Assembly: GCF_900114835.1 (NCBI RefSeq)
Contig: NZ_FOUJ01000002.1
Span: 16,089 to 80,088 of the forward strand
DNA: 64,000 nt
Direction: 5' to 3'
Source of the DNA: Methanolobus profundi
Lineage (GTDB): Archaea; Halobacteriota; Methanosarcinia; Methanosarcinales; Methanosarcinaceae
The notes beneath the pieces were generated by a model. That model was given only the letters and a program-made list of their open reading frames with translations. It was not told the origin of the DNA and made no database searches. Positions 34,597-45,700 of the stretch are shown one piece after another. The translations under genes were made by a program, and so were the position numbers. Position 1 is the stretch's first letter. Each line of letters opens with the position of its first letter.

Positions 34597-35412
34597 TCAG
34601 CTTGCTATTTTTGGCTTCAGCCCGTCATAAAGGAAATGAAGGATATACACACTGGACATTACCAGGATTATCGTTGCACCGGATGGAGCATCGGCCAGGT
34701 ATGAAAGAAATAGCCCTATGATACTGAAGAATATACCAAAGAATGTTGCCAGATACATCATTTTGGCAAAATTGTTGGTGTAATGCCTGCTAAGTGATGC
34801 AGGCATGGTGAGAAGTGCAATGATAAGGATAATACCTACAACTTTTATCAGCAGTACGATCGTCAGTGCTATCAGACAGAGCAGAAGCAAGTAGAGCTTC
34901 TCCACAGAAAGACCCGCAACTGTTGTGAACTCTTCATCAAAGCACAGTGCCATGAACTGCTTATAATATGCATATACAGTGAATATGATAACAGCATCCA
35001 GTGCCAGCATCAGATAGATATCTGACATAGGAACGGTAAGAATATTACCGAAAAGATAGGTCATAAGATCAGGAGCATAGCCCGGTGTCCAGTATATAAG
35101 AATAATACCAATGGCCATTCCAAGGGACCAGAGGATACCAATTGCAGTATCTTCTGCTACTTTCGACCTCTTGCTCACAAGACCCATAACAAGTGCCGAG
35201 AACAAACTGAAAGGAATCAGACCATATAAAGGATTGATACCAAGATAATATCCAAGACCTATACCACCAAATGAAGCGTGAGTGATACCGCCACTGATAA
35301 AAACGATCTTTTTGACGACCACGTAAACGCCGATTATACCACATGCGATACTTGCCAGAATAGCGGCAAAGATGGCATTCCTCATAAAGTCATACTGGAG
35401 TATTTCAAGCAT
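34597..35412 (-). CDS. znuB: Zinc/manganese-type ABC transporter permease (ZnuB)
   Basis: A 271-residue membrane protein with about eight helices, of the ABC-3 family. ATG 35412 is chosen because GAGGGTGA precedes it; an upstream frame to 35481 would overlap the ATPase gene. Landmarks are ISGGITHASFGGIGLGYYLG near the N-terminus, the ABC-3 signature. It forms the channel of the importer together with the ATPase (11 bases upstream) and the binding protein. The metal is probably zinc, from the His-rich binding protein, though manganese or iron are possible for this family. Confidence 0.9.
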   Translation of the reverse strand: MLEILQYDFMRNAIFAAILASIACGIIGVYVVVKKIVFISGGITHASFGGIGLGYYLGINPLYGLIPFSLFSALVMGLVSKRSKVAEDTAIGILWSLGMAIGIILIYWTPGYAPDLMTYLFGNILTVPMSDIYLMLALDAVIIFTVYAYYKQFMALCFDEEFTTVAGLSVEKLYLLLLCLIALTIVLLIKVVGIILIIALLTMPASLSRHYTNNFAKMMYLATFFGIFFSIIGLFLSYLADAPSGATIILVMSSVYILHFLYDGLKPKIAS

Positions 35413-35423
35413 ACTGTTCACCC

Positions 35424-36173
35424 TCAGTGTTCCTTCAATACCCTGTGTGGCACACCATGGGCAATCAGTTCTACAGGACACTGATACGATACTTCCAGGT
35501 CATGCTGGCTCAATTCCTTGTCATCATGATAGTGGAACTTACGGTTCAGACAACCGACCTTATCCACATATACAGAAATGGCACTTATGTCATGTGTCAC
35601 CATTACGATAGCGATCTGGGATTTGAGCTTGTTGAGAAGTTCATAGAACTCCTTCTGGGTCCTGGAATCTATACCAGTGGACGGTTCATCCAGTATTAAC
35701 AGTTTCGGTTTTGTAACAAGTGAGCGGGCAATGAACACCCTCTGTTTCTGACCACCTGAGAGCTCACCGATCTGACGGTCCTTGAACTCCAGCATCCCAA
35801 CCGTATCAAGAGCATCACGTGCAGCCTGACGGTCTTCCTCATTATATCTCTGAAGAGGACCTTTATGGCTCAGACGACCCATGAGAACAACATCACACAC
35901 AGTGATGGGAAAATCAAGATTTGAGGAATGATATTGCGGAACATAGCCCACATATTTCCGCATGTTCTTAGGAGTATCACCCAGGAGTTTAACAGTACCC
36001 CTATCGGGTTTGATCAATCCAAGGATAACTTTTAGAAGAGTGCTCTTGCCTCCTCCGTTCGGGCCGATAATGGCCAGGAAGTCCTTGTCCTTCACTGCCA
36101 AAGTGACAGCTTCCAGTACCCTGACACCATCATAGCTTACCCATATATCCTTAAGATCGATCACATCTTCCAT
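35424..36173 (-). CDS. znuC: Zinc/manganese-type ABC transporter ATPase (ZnuC)
   Basis: A 249-residue ATPase: Walker A GPNGGGKSTL, signature LSGGQKQRVFIAR, Walker B LLILDEPSTGID, and the switch His in MVTHDISA. The start at 36173 lies one base after the stop of the binding protein gene; an earlier TTG at 36194 would overlap it. The C-terminal tail holds several His residues (FHYHDDKEL, SQHDLEV, AHGVPH) which may bind metal and give feedback control, an inference. It energises metal uptake with ZnuB and ZnuA. Confidence 0.9.
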   Translation of the reverse strand: MEDVIDLKDIWVSYDGVRVLEAVTLAVKDKDFLAIIGPNGGGKSTLLKVILGLIKPDRGTVKLLGDTPKNMRKYVGYVPQYHSSNLDFPITVCDVVLMGRLSHKGPLQRYNEEDRQAARDALDTVGMLEFKDRQIGELSGGQKQRVFIARSLVTKPKLLILDEPSTGIDSRTQKEFYELLNKLKSQIAIVMVTHDISAISVYVDKVGCLNRKFHYHDDKELSQHDLEVSYQCPVELIAHGVPHRVLKEH

Positions 36174-36174
36174 T

Positions 36175-37110
36175 TCAAGCCAGTCCTTTTTCAAATGCTT
36201 CTGCTACCTTTGAAAGGTTATCTATATAATCCTTTGCTAGCGGATCGATCTCTACGACCTCGCCGCCGATCTCATTTGCTATGGCCTGTGCACTAACAGT
36301 ACTGAAACCGGACTGGACAAAGATCACCTTTATGCCTTTTTCATTCGCTTCATCTATAACATTCTGCATATCCCTGACACTTGGTTCCTTGCCTTCTATC
36401 TCCACCGGCACCTCTGTCAGACCATACTGATCTGCAAAATAACCCCATGCAGGATGATACACCATAAAGCTGGATCCTTCATTATCAGAAAGTGTTGACC
36501 TTATCTGTTCGTCCAGTGCATCAAGCTCTGCAAGATATGCATCCTTGTTCTCAAGATAGACAGAAGCATTCTCAGGATCAAGTTCAACCAGACCTTCATA
36601 GATATTCTCCACCATTATCTCAACATTGTCCGGTGATGTCCAGATATGAGGATCGAGCCCACTTTCATCATGTTCTTCTTCTCCTTCATGTTCATCTGCT
36701 TCCTCTTCTTCATGCTCATGAGCTTCCATTTCCCTCAGGGTGATACCCTCGGAGCAATCGATGATCATCATATCAGGATTCAGATCTGCGATCTTGTCGA
36801 TCATAACATCCTCTATCGTGATCCCTGAGCCCACCATTGCATACATCTTCGCATCGCTGAGATCTCTCAACTGCCCCGGTGTCGGCTCATAGGAATGAGG
36901 ATCAGAACCCGGAGGTACCATCACAATAACCTCTATATTATCGCCTGTGATCTTTTCTACGAACTCGGCCTGAGGAAGTATACTTACAGCTACCACCATG
37001 CCAGTTGTTCCAGAGGTCTCATCCACAGGATCGCTTTCATCTACACAACCGGCTGTAAGAATGATACCCGCTATAAGGAGCAACATCAAAACCATCATAT
37101 TTTTATTCAT
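36175..37110 (-). CDS. znuA: Zinc-binding lipoprotein of an ABC importer (ZnuA)
   Basis: A 311-residue cluster A-I binding protein, anchored as a lipoprotein (LTAGC, Cys at residue 22). It contains the metal-ligand segments GSDPHSYEPTP and GLDPHIWTSP, and between them a His/Glu-rich acidic loop (HEHEEEEADEHEGEEEHDE), a feature of zinc-specific ZnuA rather than manganese proteins. It captures zinc outside the membrane and hands it to ZnuB/C. It is the first gene of the operon and is preceded by a run of TTTGG/CCAAA half-sites likely bound by the divergent DtxR-type regulator. Confidence 0.9.
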   Translation of the reverse strand: MNKNMMVLMLLLIAGIILTAGCVDESDPVDETSGTTGMVVAVSILPQAEFVEKITGDNIEVIVMVPPGSDPHSYEPTPGQLRDLSDAKMYAMVGSGITIEDVMIDKIADLNPDMMIIDCSEGITLREMEAHEHEEEEADEHEGEEEHDESGLDPHIWTSPDNVEIMVENIYEGLVELDPENASVYLENKDAYLAELDALDEQIRSTLSDNEGSSFMVYHPAWGYFADQYGLTEVPVEIEGKEPSVRDMQNVIDEANEKGIKVIFVQSGFSTVSAQAIANEIGGEVVEIDPLAKDYIDNLSKVAEAFEKGLA

Positions 37111-37140
37111 TTAATAACTCCACATTGTTTTGTAATATAT

Positions 37141-37165
37141 CCAAATTGTTTGGTGCCATACCAAA
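37141..37165. promoter_or_regulatory. Probable metal-repressor operator
   Basis: Two overlapping palindromes, CCAAATTGTTTGG (37141-37153) and TTTGGTGCCATACCAAA (37149-37165), give three half-sites in a row, 31-55 bases upstream of znuA. The region lies between the znu operon and the end of the DtxR-family gene, on the promoter side of znuA. Confidence 0.55.
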
Positions 37166-37196
37166 GATTAGAGATAAAATAAATGTAGACACATTA

Positions 37197-37619
37197 TCAG
37201 AGAGAACTACACGAAGAATGCTTGATCTTTCCACAAACACCTACAGTAGGATGCCCCATAGAACCACAGATGCGATCGATAGCAGATTTAGAAACAAAAG
37301 CCTCAAAACGAGACACTTCGCTACATGCCTCTTCGGAAGAAAGCCCATAATGACTGAGCATCAGGCTCAGTATATTGTGACGATTAACGAAGAACTCAGC
37401 ATACTCCCTGCCTGTCGCGGTCAGGCGGACCCCCCTGTAAGGAACATGATCCACATACCCCGATTCCGAAAGATCGGTAATGGTCTTTGTTGTAGTGGAT
37501 GGATCCACATGCAACTCATTAGAGATGTCAGTTGTCTTTACAAGATCCCCTTTCTTCAAAAGGAACTTCAGATATTCTACCTTTTTTGGAGATAACTCCA
37601 ATCCTGTGATCTCCTGCAT
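37197..37619 (-). CDS. DtxR/MntR-family metal-dependent regulator
   Basis: A 140-residue protein with an N-terminal winged helix (DLVKTTDISNELHVDPSTTTKTITDL) and the DtxR dimerisation and metal-binding part, with the landmark RHNILSLMLSHYGLSSEEACSEVSRFE. Metal-ligand residues would be the His and Glu/Cys in that stretch. It ends RICGSMGHPTVGVCG and has no SH3-like third domain, as in MntR. It is encoded on the same strand directly upstream of znuABC and very probably represses it when metal is plentiful. Confidence 0.85.
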   Translation of the reverse strand: MQEITGLELSPKKVEYLKFLLKKGDLVKTTDISNELHVDPSTTTKTITDLSESGYVDHVPYRGVRLTATGREYAEFFVNRHNILSLMLSHYGLSSEEACSEVSRFEAFVSKSAIDRICGSMGHPTVGVCGKIKHSSCSSL

Positions 37620-37791
37620 GCTACCTCATAATTAACAGGAAGTATATATTAGTTTTCAATTTGACCGGATTTTAGGCCATATTTTTGCATATACACCAAA
37701 TAATAGAAAGTTAAAACCAGGTCCCTACAAGACCACACAGGAATGAAAAGATACATTACTGAATCGGACTAAAACAAAAAAGGGGTTCAGA

Positions 37792-39201
37792 ATGTTAATA
37801 CAACAGATATTCACTGAGAAGATAGCGCACAGTTCATACATACTGGCAGGAGAGAGAACATGTGCCGTGATCGATCCAAGAAGAGATATCGAGATCTATC
37901 TGGAAATGACAAGAGAACTAGGAATAAGGATCACTCACATCCTTGAAACACATTTACATGCAGATTTCATCTCAGGACACATGGACCTTGCCCAAAGGAC
38001 CGGTGCCAGGATATACGGACCAAGATCCGCTAACTACGAGATCGAGTACATCCCCCTGTCAGAAGGAGATATTTTCACTATAGAGGATATGGAACTGAAG
38101 GTACTGGAGACTCCCGGACACACACCTGAACATATTTCCTACGTTGTCACCGACACATCCAGAGGAAAAGAGCCTGTTGCACTTTTCTGTGGAGACACAA
38201 TGTTTGTTGGAGATGTAGGAAGACCGGACCTGTTCCCCGGAAGAGCGGAAGAACTTGCATCAGGACTCTATGACACACTTCACGACAAACTGATGGGACT
38301 ACCGGATTTCTGTGAGATACATCCCGCCCATGGTGCAGGATCACTTTGCGGAAGAGCAATGGCATCCAAAAGGACCAGCATACTGGGATATGAAAAGAAG
38401 TACAACTACGCACTGGAAATAAAGGACAGGGCAGGTTTCATAGAGGCACTGACCACTAACATGCCAGATGCACCGGACCATTTCAGCCGCTGCACCGAGA
38501 TCAACCGAAAAGGGCCGCAAATGGTAAAAGAGCTTACATTTCCTGATGCACTGGACAATGACAGGTTCAAAGAGAAGATGAAGGATTCAATTATCCTTGA
38601 TGTACGCAGTTTCGAATCCTTTGGAGGACAGCACATCCCACAGGCATACAACATTGACCTTAACTCTAATTTCCCTACCTACGCAGGATGGCTGCTGCCA
38701 CCCGAAAAAGACATACTTCTCGTTACTGACAGCTATTCACAGGCTTTTGAAGCATGCAAGCAACTACACAGAGTAGGACATGACAGGATAACAGGATATC
38801 TTGAAGGGGGCATGTATGGATGGGTCACGGATGGACTTCCTACAAAACATGTACCCCAGATATCTGCGTCAGAACTGCACACACGGATCACCGATGGAAA
38901 AGAAGCCATAATACTTGACGTCAGATCTGCTTCGGAATACAGGGACCTGCATCTCGAAGGAGCGATCAACATACCGGTCCACGAGCTCAGGGAGCGCCAC
39001 AGTGAACTTGACAAGGAGCTAGAAACAATACTCATCTGCGGGTCTGGACAGAGATCGAGTATGGGATGCAGTATCCTGTTGCAGAAAGGAGCAAATGATG
39101 TGAAGAATGTTTCAGGAGGAATGACAGGATATTCAGCCGCAGGATACGGGCCAGAGTGTCCTATGTGTGTCCTGCCATGGGCACCTTTCAGAAACAGATG
39201 A
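37792..39201 (+). CDS. CstB-like persulfide dioxygenase-rhodanese fusion
   Basis: A 469-residue protein. Residues 1-245 form a metallo-beta-lactamase domain with ETHLHADFISGH (HxHxD), GHTPEH and CGDTMF, the pattern of persulfide dioxygenases (ETHE1 type). Two rhodanese domains follow: the first (about 265-355) lacks a catalytic cysteine, the second (360-460) has ICGSGQRSS with the active Cys. This order, dioxygenase, inactive rhodanese, active rhodanese, is that of S. aureus CstB, which turns persulfides into thiosulfate. The Cys in SLCGRAM corresponds to a linker cysteine in that family. O2 dependence is odd for a methanogen and suggests an oxidative or sulfide stress role. GGGG-rich ribosome binding site precedes ATG 37792. 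Confidence 0.85.
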   Translation: MLIQQIFTEKIAHSSYILAGERTCAVIDPRRDIEIYLEMTRELGIRITHILETHLHADFISGHMDLAQRTGARIYGPRSANYEIEYIPLSEGDIFTIEDMELKVLETPGHTPEHISYVVTDTSRGKEPVALFCGDTMFVGDVGRPDLFPGRAEELASGLYDTLHDKLMGLPDFCEIHPAHGAGSLCGRAMASKRTSILGYEKKYNYALEIKDRAGFIEALTTNMPDAPDHFSRCTEINRKGPQMVKELTFPDALDNDRFKEKMKDSIILDVRSFESFGGQHIPQAYNIDLNSNFPTYAGWLLPPEKDILLVTDSYSQAFEACKQLHRVGHDRITGYLEGGMYGWVTDGLPTKHVPQISASELHTRITDGKEAIILDVRSASEYRDLHLEGAINIPVHELRERHSELDKELETILICGSGQRSSMGCSILLQKGANDVKNVSGGMTGYSAAGYGPECPMCVLPWAPFRNR

Positions 39202-39676
39202 ACTCAGCTAAAGACATGCATGAAGCTATAGCTCAAGCCTCCGCATTCTTAGTTGAATGGCATTCCCTTGTAACTGAATATATCTTTGACCACATAGAAG
39301 AAATCTATGATATCATCGATAGACACCAGCAGCAACAAAAGTATCAACAGCACAATTATCAGTTCCGAATAGTCCGGAAGTGAGTGCACCAGATGAGCAA
39401 AAGAGCTCATATTCCCGTTTGCAGACTGTACCACGCTATTACCCAATTAAATGTCGTACACCATTCAATAAAAACATAACCATGATCCTTAACGATCTAT
39501 TATGAAAATACTGATATGAAGCCTTAGTACTGACCCATCGAAGATACATCATCTTTTTGCACCATTCATTGTAGAATTTGAGGAAGAAACCGGCATGCAG
39601 TGGTTTTGTGCAAATGTTACTATTTTACAGATTATTTATATAATATTGCAAGCTATATTTGCTGCTAATTCAATAG
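39202..39676. other. 475-base gap before the giant surface protein, with a promoter
   Basis: Apart from a possible small minus-strand gene (39249-39410), the stretch is AT-rich. A TATA-like TTTATATAA at 39635-39643 lies about 65 bases before the chosen start of the giant protein gene and is its probable promoter. Confidence 0.5.
39249..39410 (-). CDS. Possible 53-residue membrane protein
   Basis: Reading from ATG 39410 gives MSSFAHLVHSLPDYSEL followed by a strong hydrophobic helix (IIVLLILLLLLVS) and a Tyr/Phe/Asp-rich end. Composition is that of a single-span membrane peptide. The ribosome binding site is weak (CGGG), no family is recognised, and the opposite strand is not coding, so it is listed with low confidence. 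Confidence 0.3.
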   Translation of the reverse strand: MSSFAHLVHSLPDYSELIIVLLILLLLLVSIDDIIDFFYVVKDIFSYKGMPFN

Positions 39677-39706
39677 ATGAAATCACATGCTGGATGTGAA
39701 AAAAGT

Positions 39707-42700
39707 ATGAGAGATAATGATAACTTCTTTTCTAAAAACGACAGGATCCAACTCCTGTTATTAGTATTTTTTGTGATAATGTTGCTCACAACCTCCATAG
39801 GTTCTGCGGCATCTATCCAGAAATTCAGTATAGATGGACGAACATACAGTCCCGGAGACACAATAACCATTACCGGAGAGATACTGGATGGTAATAGCTC
39901 GGGAGATGTCGAGATAACTATCTGGCCCGAAGGTGATGAGTTCACCGGGAACGATACGGCAAATAAAACAATAACTGCAAACCAGGGAAGCTTTTCTACA
40001 ACAATGACGGCCCCTGAAGAAGCAGACGATTATACTATCATAGCTGTTGAAAGTGAGACCGGTGCGATCTCCCCATATTTGCACATGGACGTTGTGGGAA
40101 TGAACGACACCCAGAACATAAAAGTACTATTCACTGAAGGGGACATCATCAACATACCACTTTCAGAGAGCCACGAGATCACAGGTAACCTCAACCAGAG
40201 CAAGAGCGGAGGAAGTGTGCTCCTTGGAAGTACCACCTATTATTTCCTGGTATCAGGACAGAACATAGCTTACGTGGACGATGACTCTGAAATGGACATC
40301 ACCTCTGACAATTCAGGCATGGCCGTAATAGGTAACCTTGAAGAAGGGGCAAAGGTAAAGCTCAATGATATCACTTATAGATTGATCCATATCAATTATT
40401 ACAACGGAATAACCCTGGCCAGAACAATAGCTCCCACATTCGCAGGCGGAGAAACGGTCAATGTCACCGTTATGACACTTAACGCTACAGGATATCCTGT
40501 GCAGGACACCATAGGTATCGAGTATCTGAGAGAGAACGGTACTGCAGTGACCACAACTGAAGTTATGACCGATGCCAATGGCATCAATACAACAGAGTTC
40601 GAGATCCAAAGCACCGGAGGAACATACCACCTTGTTGCAGAGGACATAGGACACATATCATTCGTTGTTAATACAATGACAATGTTCGGGGACGTATTAT
40701 CCACAGAGAACCTTCCCAAACACACCTTTGCCAGAGGAGAGGTAATGGTACCTGTTGTATACCTCAACAACCTCAGTTCCGGCTCACCAATGGACGATGC
40801 AACGGTGACTGCAACCATAACAAGTAAGGAGAACGGCTCATATCTCAATGAACTCGACCTTGCATACGACAGTAGCATAGGTGCATACATTACCAATTAT
40901 ACTATTCCCGGCAGCGCTGAGACAGACACATATTATATTGAATATGAAGCTTCTTCAGGCAGCCAGACACAGAAAGCATACACATATTACAACATCAAAG
41001 CATATGATCTCTTTTTGAAGGTAGCATCCAAGAACAAAGGAGAAAGTGACGGTTTCGCACCCGGCGAAGAAGCATTCCTTATAATTGCCGGAACTGACCT
41101 TAGCACTGGAGAAAGTCTTGATCTTGAAGCTACTACCGGACTTGACACAGCAAATTTCCTGCTGAACATCACTGACAGCACAGGAGATGACCATACTACC
41201 AGCTGGTCATTGATGAACGCTACATCCTTCTACCAGTATCTGGAAGTACCGACCGACATACAGGACGAGATCGAACAGGATCTTGGAGATTCCTTTACGA
41301 TCATTAATTTCACAGCACCTGCAGAGAACGGCGTCTATGACACGATCCTCAAGGTCAACATCTCCGGCTGGAACACAGCAAGAAGGAGTATCACAGTACA
41401 GGATCTCTTCGTGCACGGAGAGCCCGTGAACAAGATGGGATGGTTCAGTCCTACAGTGGCACCTAATTCCACTGCAAGGATAATGATCACAGCATTCGAT
41501 CCATCCACAGGTGCAGAGATACCTGCATCAGACATCCACGAAGCAGGACTCATAGAAGTGTGGAGTGACAGTGCCTCAGAGGTCGTCACAGAATACATGG
41601 AAGACCAGACCATCACAACGATAAATGTTCCTTTTGTCGGAGACAAGAAGGTCCTTAAGTTCAATGTCACAGACTCATACCTTGGCTTCCACTATGTCAG
41701 GTTCTGGGTAAATGCAACTGTGGATGGCACACCTAAAATGGTAGTCGGTGATGCATGGTTCGATGAGAAGCTCTATCGCATAAATGCAAAACCGGTGTTC
41801 GATGAGAATTCCAGCATGTTCAAGGTATTTGGTTCAGATGAGAACATCGAACTTGCAGTACACGTTCAGGACATAAGTGGAAATGATATATCCACCGCAT
41901 CGATCGAGCTTGAAAGTCTCAGATACAGTATGACAGGAGAGAACATCCCTGTTACCGACTCGTCCAGTTCATTTACAACAGACTCCGACGGAGATGTTAC
42001 ACTTGAGATCGATCCGGAAGATAGTCTTAAATCAGGATTCTACAACGTCAGGATAAAGATGACAACACAGGACGGAGTTGTCGACTACGGTAACGGATGG
42101 TTCGAGGTCAGTAATTTCATATTCTACCCATATTCCACATCATGGGATGCAGGTATCAACCAGCCGATCAACTTTACCCTTAATGCCTTTGACAGCAGTT
42201 TCGGGGACAAGGAAGTGAATGTTACCCTTACTAAGATCATTGCAATGGGTGACTGGGATATGATGACACCACCTACCATGTACAATGATACGGACGTAGA
42301 GATCGGAACCATCAATGGAAGCGGCTATTACGAACATCCCGGACTTCCAAGGGGCGGTAATTTCGAATTCGTATTCGAAGCGACCGATGGAAATTCCACT
42401 GAGGTCGGAAGGGCATGGGTACACACAACAGCCTTTGTAGCATGGGTAGATTCCAACTGGGAATATGAGTTCCCGACGAACGGATTCATCAATTTCACAG
42501 TAAAGGCATCCGATGACCAGATGTGGGGAAGCAGTTCCCATAACCTCACTGATGTAACAGTGGAGAAGGTCATGCAGGAAGGAATGTGGATGTCCAGTTA
42601 CAAGACAAAGACCCAGATGGCGAACATAACCACCACAGAAGCAGGACTTAATCCAAATGAGATCGATGTGTCCATCGATACGACCGGATGGGGACAGGGT

Positions 42701-45700
42701 GCATACATGATGACACTCAAGGCAGTTGACGATGAAGGAAGCGAAGTATTCACTGATTTCTGGTTCCGTCTCGAACTCGCCAGTGTCTCCATCACAAATC
42801 CAATGAGGATCACTGTGAATGCAGCCCAGTATTACACCAATGCAACCTCCATCAATGCGACCAGTGACATACTTACAAAGCAGGAACAGCTTGAGAGCCT
42901 TGGTAACGTCACAGCAGGTAAGATAAGTGGAAGCATCATTGGTGGCGATAGTATCACACCTCTGCAGACCAGTTATGAGATAATGGGTGGTGATTCATGG
43001 AACCACAGCTTTGTACCGGCATACTCCATGGCAGTGATAGACTCCATATATGACACAATATACATCGAGTATGAGGACCAGGAAGGTGGCTGGCCAATAG
43101 GTAACCTCTCCAATACAACTACAACACAGGTCTTCAACATGTCAATTGGTTCTGAATTCACCGATTACACCGGAAGGACATGGGAAATCACAACAATACG
43201 TTCAGACGGAACAATAGGTCTGGAAGGAAAGAACACACTCAAGAATGGTCTTCTGCTGAATGACACCATCATGGCAATGAGCAAGTCAGGAAAGTTCCTC
43301 ATGAGCAATTTCCACGATGAAGAATGGCAATCCATCGACCTGGACGGAGATGGTGAATACTACGATGACAACTACATCATACTGCTTGCAGATACAACTA
43401 CAGCAGGAAAATATGACAAGGTGCTCATCAGTAATTCCTACAACTTCTCTGCAGGATACATCGATGCAAGTGCAGGAGAACCTATCCAGTTCGGAGGGGA
43501 TCCGATCTACCTGCTCAGTAGCAAGTATCAGTCCTCTGCATATACACTGGAGTTCAGCACATACAATGAAGGATGGAACGGTATGCATATCGGAACATTC
43601 CAGAACGGTTCTGTGATGAAGATACCATTCCTTGTTACAACACCATCAGGAGATCCACTTTCAGGAAAGGAGGTCAGGATCGACTATCTTATCGATGAGG
43701 CAAAGGACAAGCAGATCCTTGATAATATCAGTGCAACCACAGATTCAGGCGGACTTGCACTTATCGAGATCGATACGGCAGCTGCCAACATACCTACCGG
43801 TTCATGGATGATACACTACAATGTGACCATAGGCGACGAGTATGCTGTTGCAAATGAGGAGATGTTCTGGGAACTGACACGTTTCGAGATCCGTAACTTC
43901 GTTGTTGCAGGAGCACTTGGAATACCAGGCCAGATAGACCTGATAGAGCTCAGTGACAGTAACAGCGAGGATGGAATACCCGGAAATAACATGCTCCTGG
44001 CATACGGCGAGGAGCTTGAGTTCACAAAGGGTATCGCTGCCTACAATTACGGACCTGGAGATGTATACAACCTTAACTGGCCGTTCAACAACTGGTACTA
44101 CAACAGCACTACAGGAGCATTCAACTATTCCGAGGACTGGGGCTTCACCCTTGAACCGGGAGACGTGGGTGTCGGTGCAACGATCAATACCAGTGGCGCG
44201 AACGTTGCAATGGGATACAATGTAACATCGATCAACAATGCAGGCGATACAATAGTCCTTAACCTTGGAGAAAGCACAGCATTCTATGAGGATATGTGGA
44301 ACTTCACCCTTACAGAATCATCCGGAGGAACAGCGACCCTCTCTATGTCATACGTAGGATGGCCATGGACCCTTCCAGGAGATGAATGGGGACCAGGACC
44401 TGAGATACAATCGTTCACAGAAGGACAGATGTACTGGATGGGTGGCCTTGATTTCGAGGTGAACAACATCACCAACACCAGTGCGGAAGTAACCCTGAGA
44501 TATCCGCTCATCGTCGCTTCTGTCGATGCTGCAGGATCACTTATGGACGATGATCTCGAAAATGGTGAGATCAGTACTTACTTCGGATCTGTTGCCCAGG
44601 TTACATTCAATGACCAGGATTACTACATCATTGGTTATGAGGACCAGGCAGGGACCATGTACGACCAGATGGAGCAGGCATACACAGAAACAAAGGACAG
44701 TATCCTTGTGGTGAATGCAAGCAACTCCAGTGACGCGAACACATATCGCATCGGAGAGACTATCGATGGTTTCAATGGCTACTATGCAGCATCAGTTGCG
44801 AATTGGGGAGGAAAGTTCGTCCTTCTCAACGGAAGTGCCACGCAGGTCTACCCGATCCCCGAATGGATCGCAGATGAACCTGTATTCTACACCGGAAAGT
44901 TCAGTGATGAGGATATCGGAATGGATCTTGCAACTGCAGGACGTGAGTTCGATGATGATGAAACACCAGGTATCGGTGTTATCGATACTGATGACCGTTA
45001 TCACATATTGCTCATAGACAGGCTTGCTAACGGAGTTAACATGCCAACTGAAGCAATATACGATGATGACGAGGACCTCACCACACTACGTGACTGGGAG
45101 AACTACATGGACCTTAACTCCATCTATGACATGTATACAGAAGAACAGGGATATGGAGACGCCATACCTGACTTCTTCGGCGAGTCCATTGTGACCATCA
45201 ATATGTCCGAAGGACAGGCATGGGACATTGGGACCGGCAACATGGAAAGCTGGCCACTGGCATTCCCTACACTCAATATAGATGAAGGGGAGAACACAGC
45301 AACCCTCAAGTCATTCGCACCTGTCTTTGAGGTAGATGTGAACGAGAGCATCACCATCTACATCACTGCAAGGGAATTCGATGGAACAGCCATCAATGGT
45401 ACTGCCGAACTCGATTCATTGAAGATGATGTTTGGAGGCACATTTATGGAAGGACCTACCGATGACCTTCCGGTAACATGGGATATGAGCTCTGCAATGG
45501 TCAACACTACCCTTGTCAATGGTGAAGGCGCACTTGAGATCGCACCTGAGGACATGAGCGGTATCGACTATGACTTTGGCGAGTTCACAGCCTTTGTGAC
45601 GGTTCAGAAGGATTCAGGAGGAACAGAGACACTTAAGATGAACTTCTTCAGAGTTAACGAGGAAATGATGGATATGTTCGAAGATGAAGGCCCTATGGGT

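Noticed and set aside
39156..39383. 75-codon plus-strand reading frame at the end of the CstB-like gene
   Set aside because: It overlaps the real gene in another frame for 46 bases and ends in Gln-rich low-complexity sequence without a ribosome binding site.
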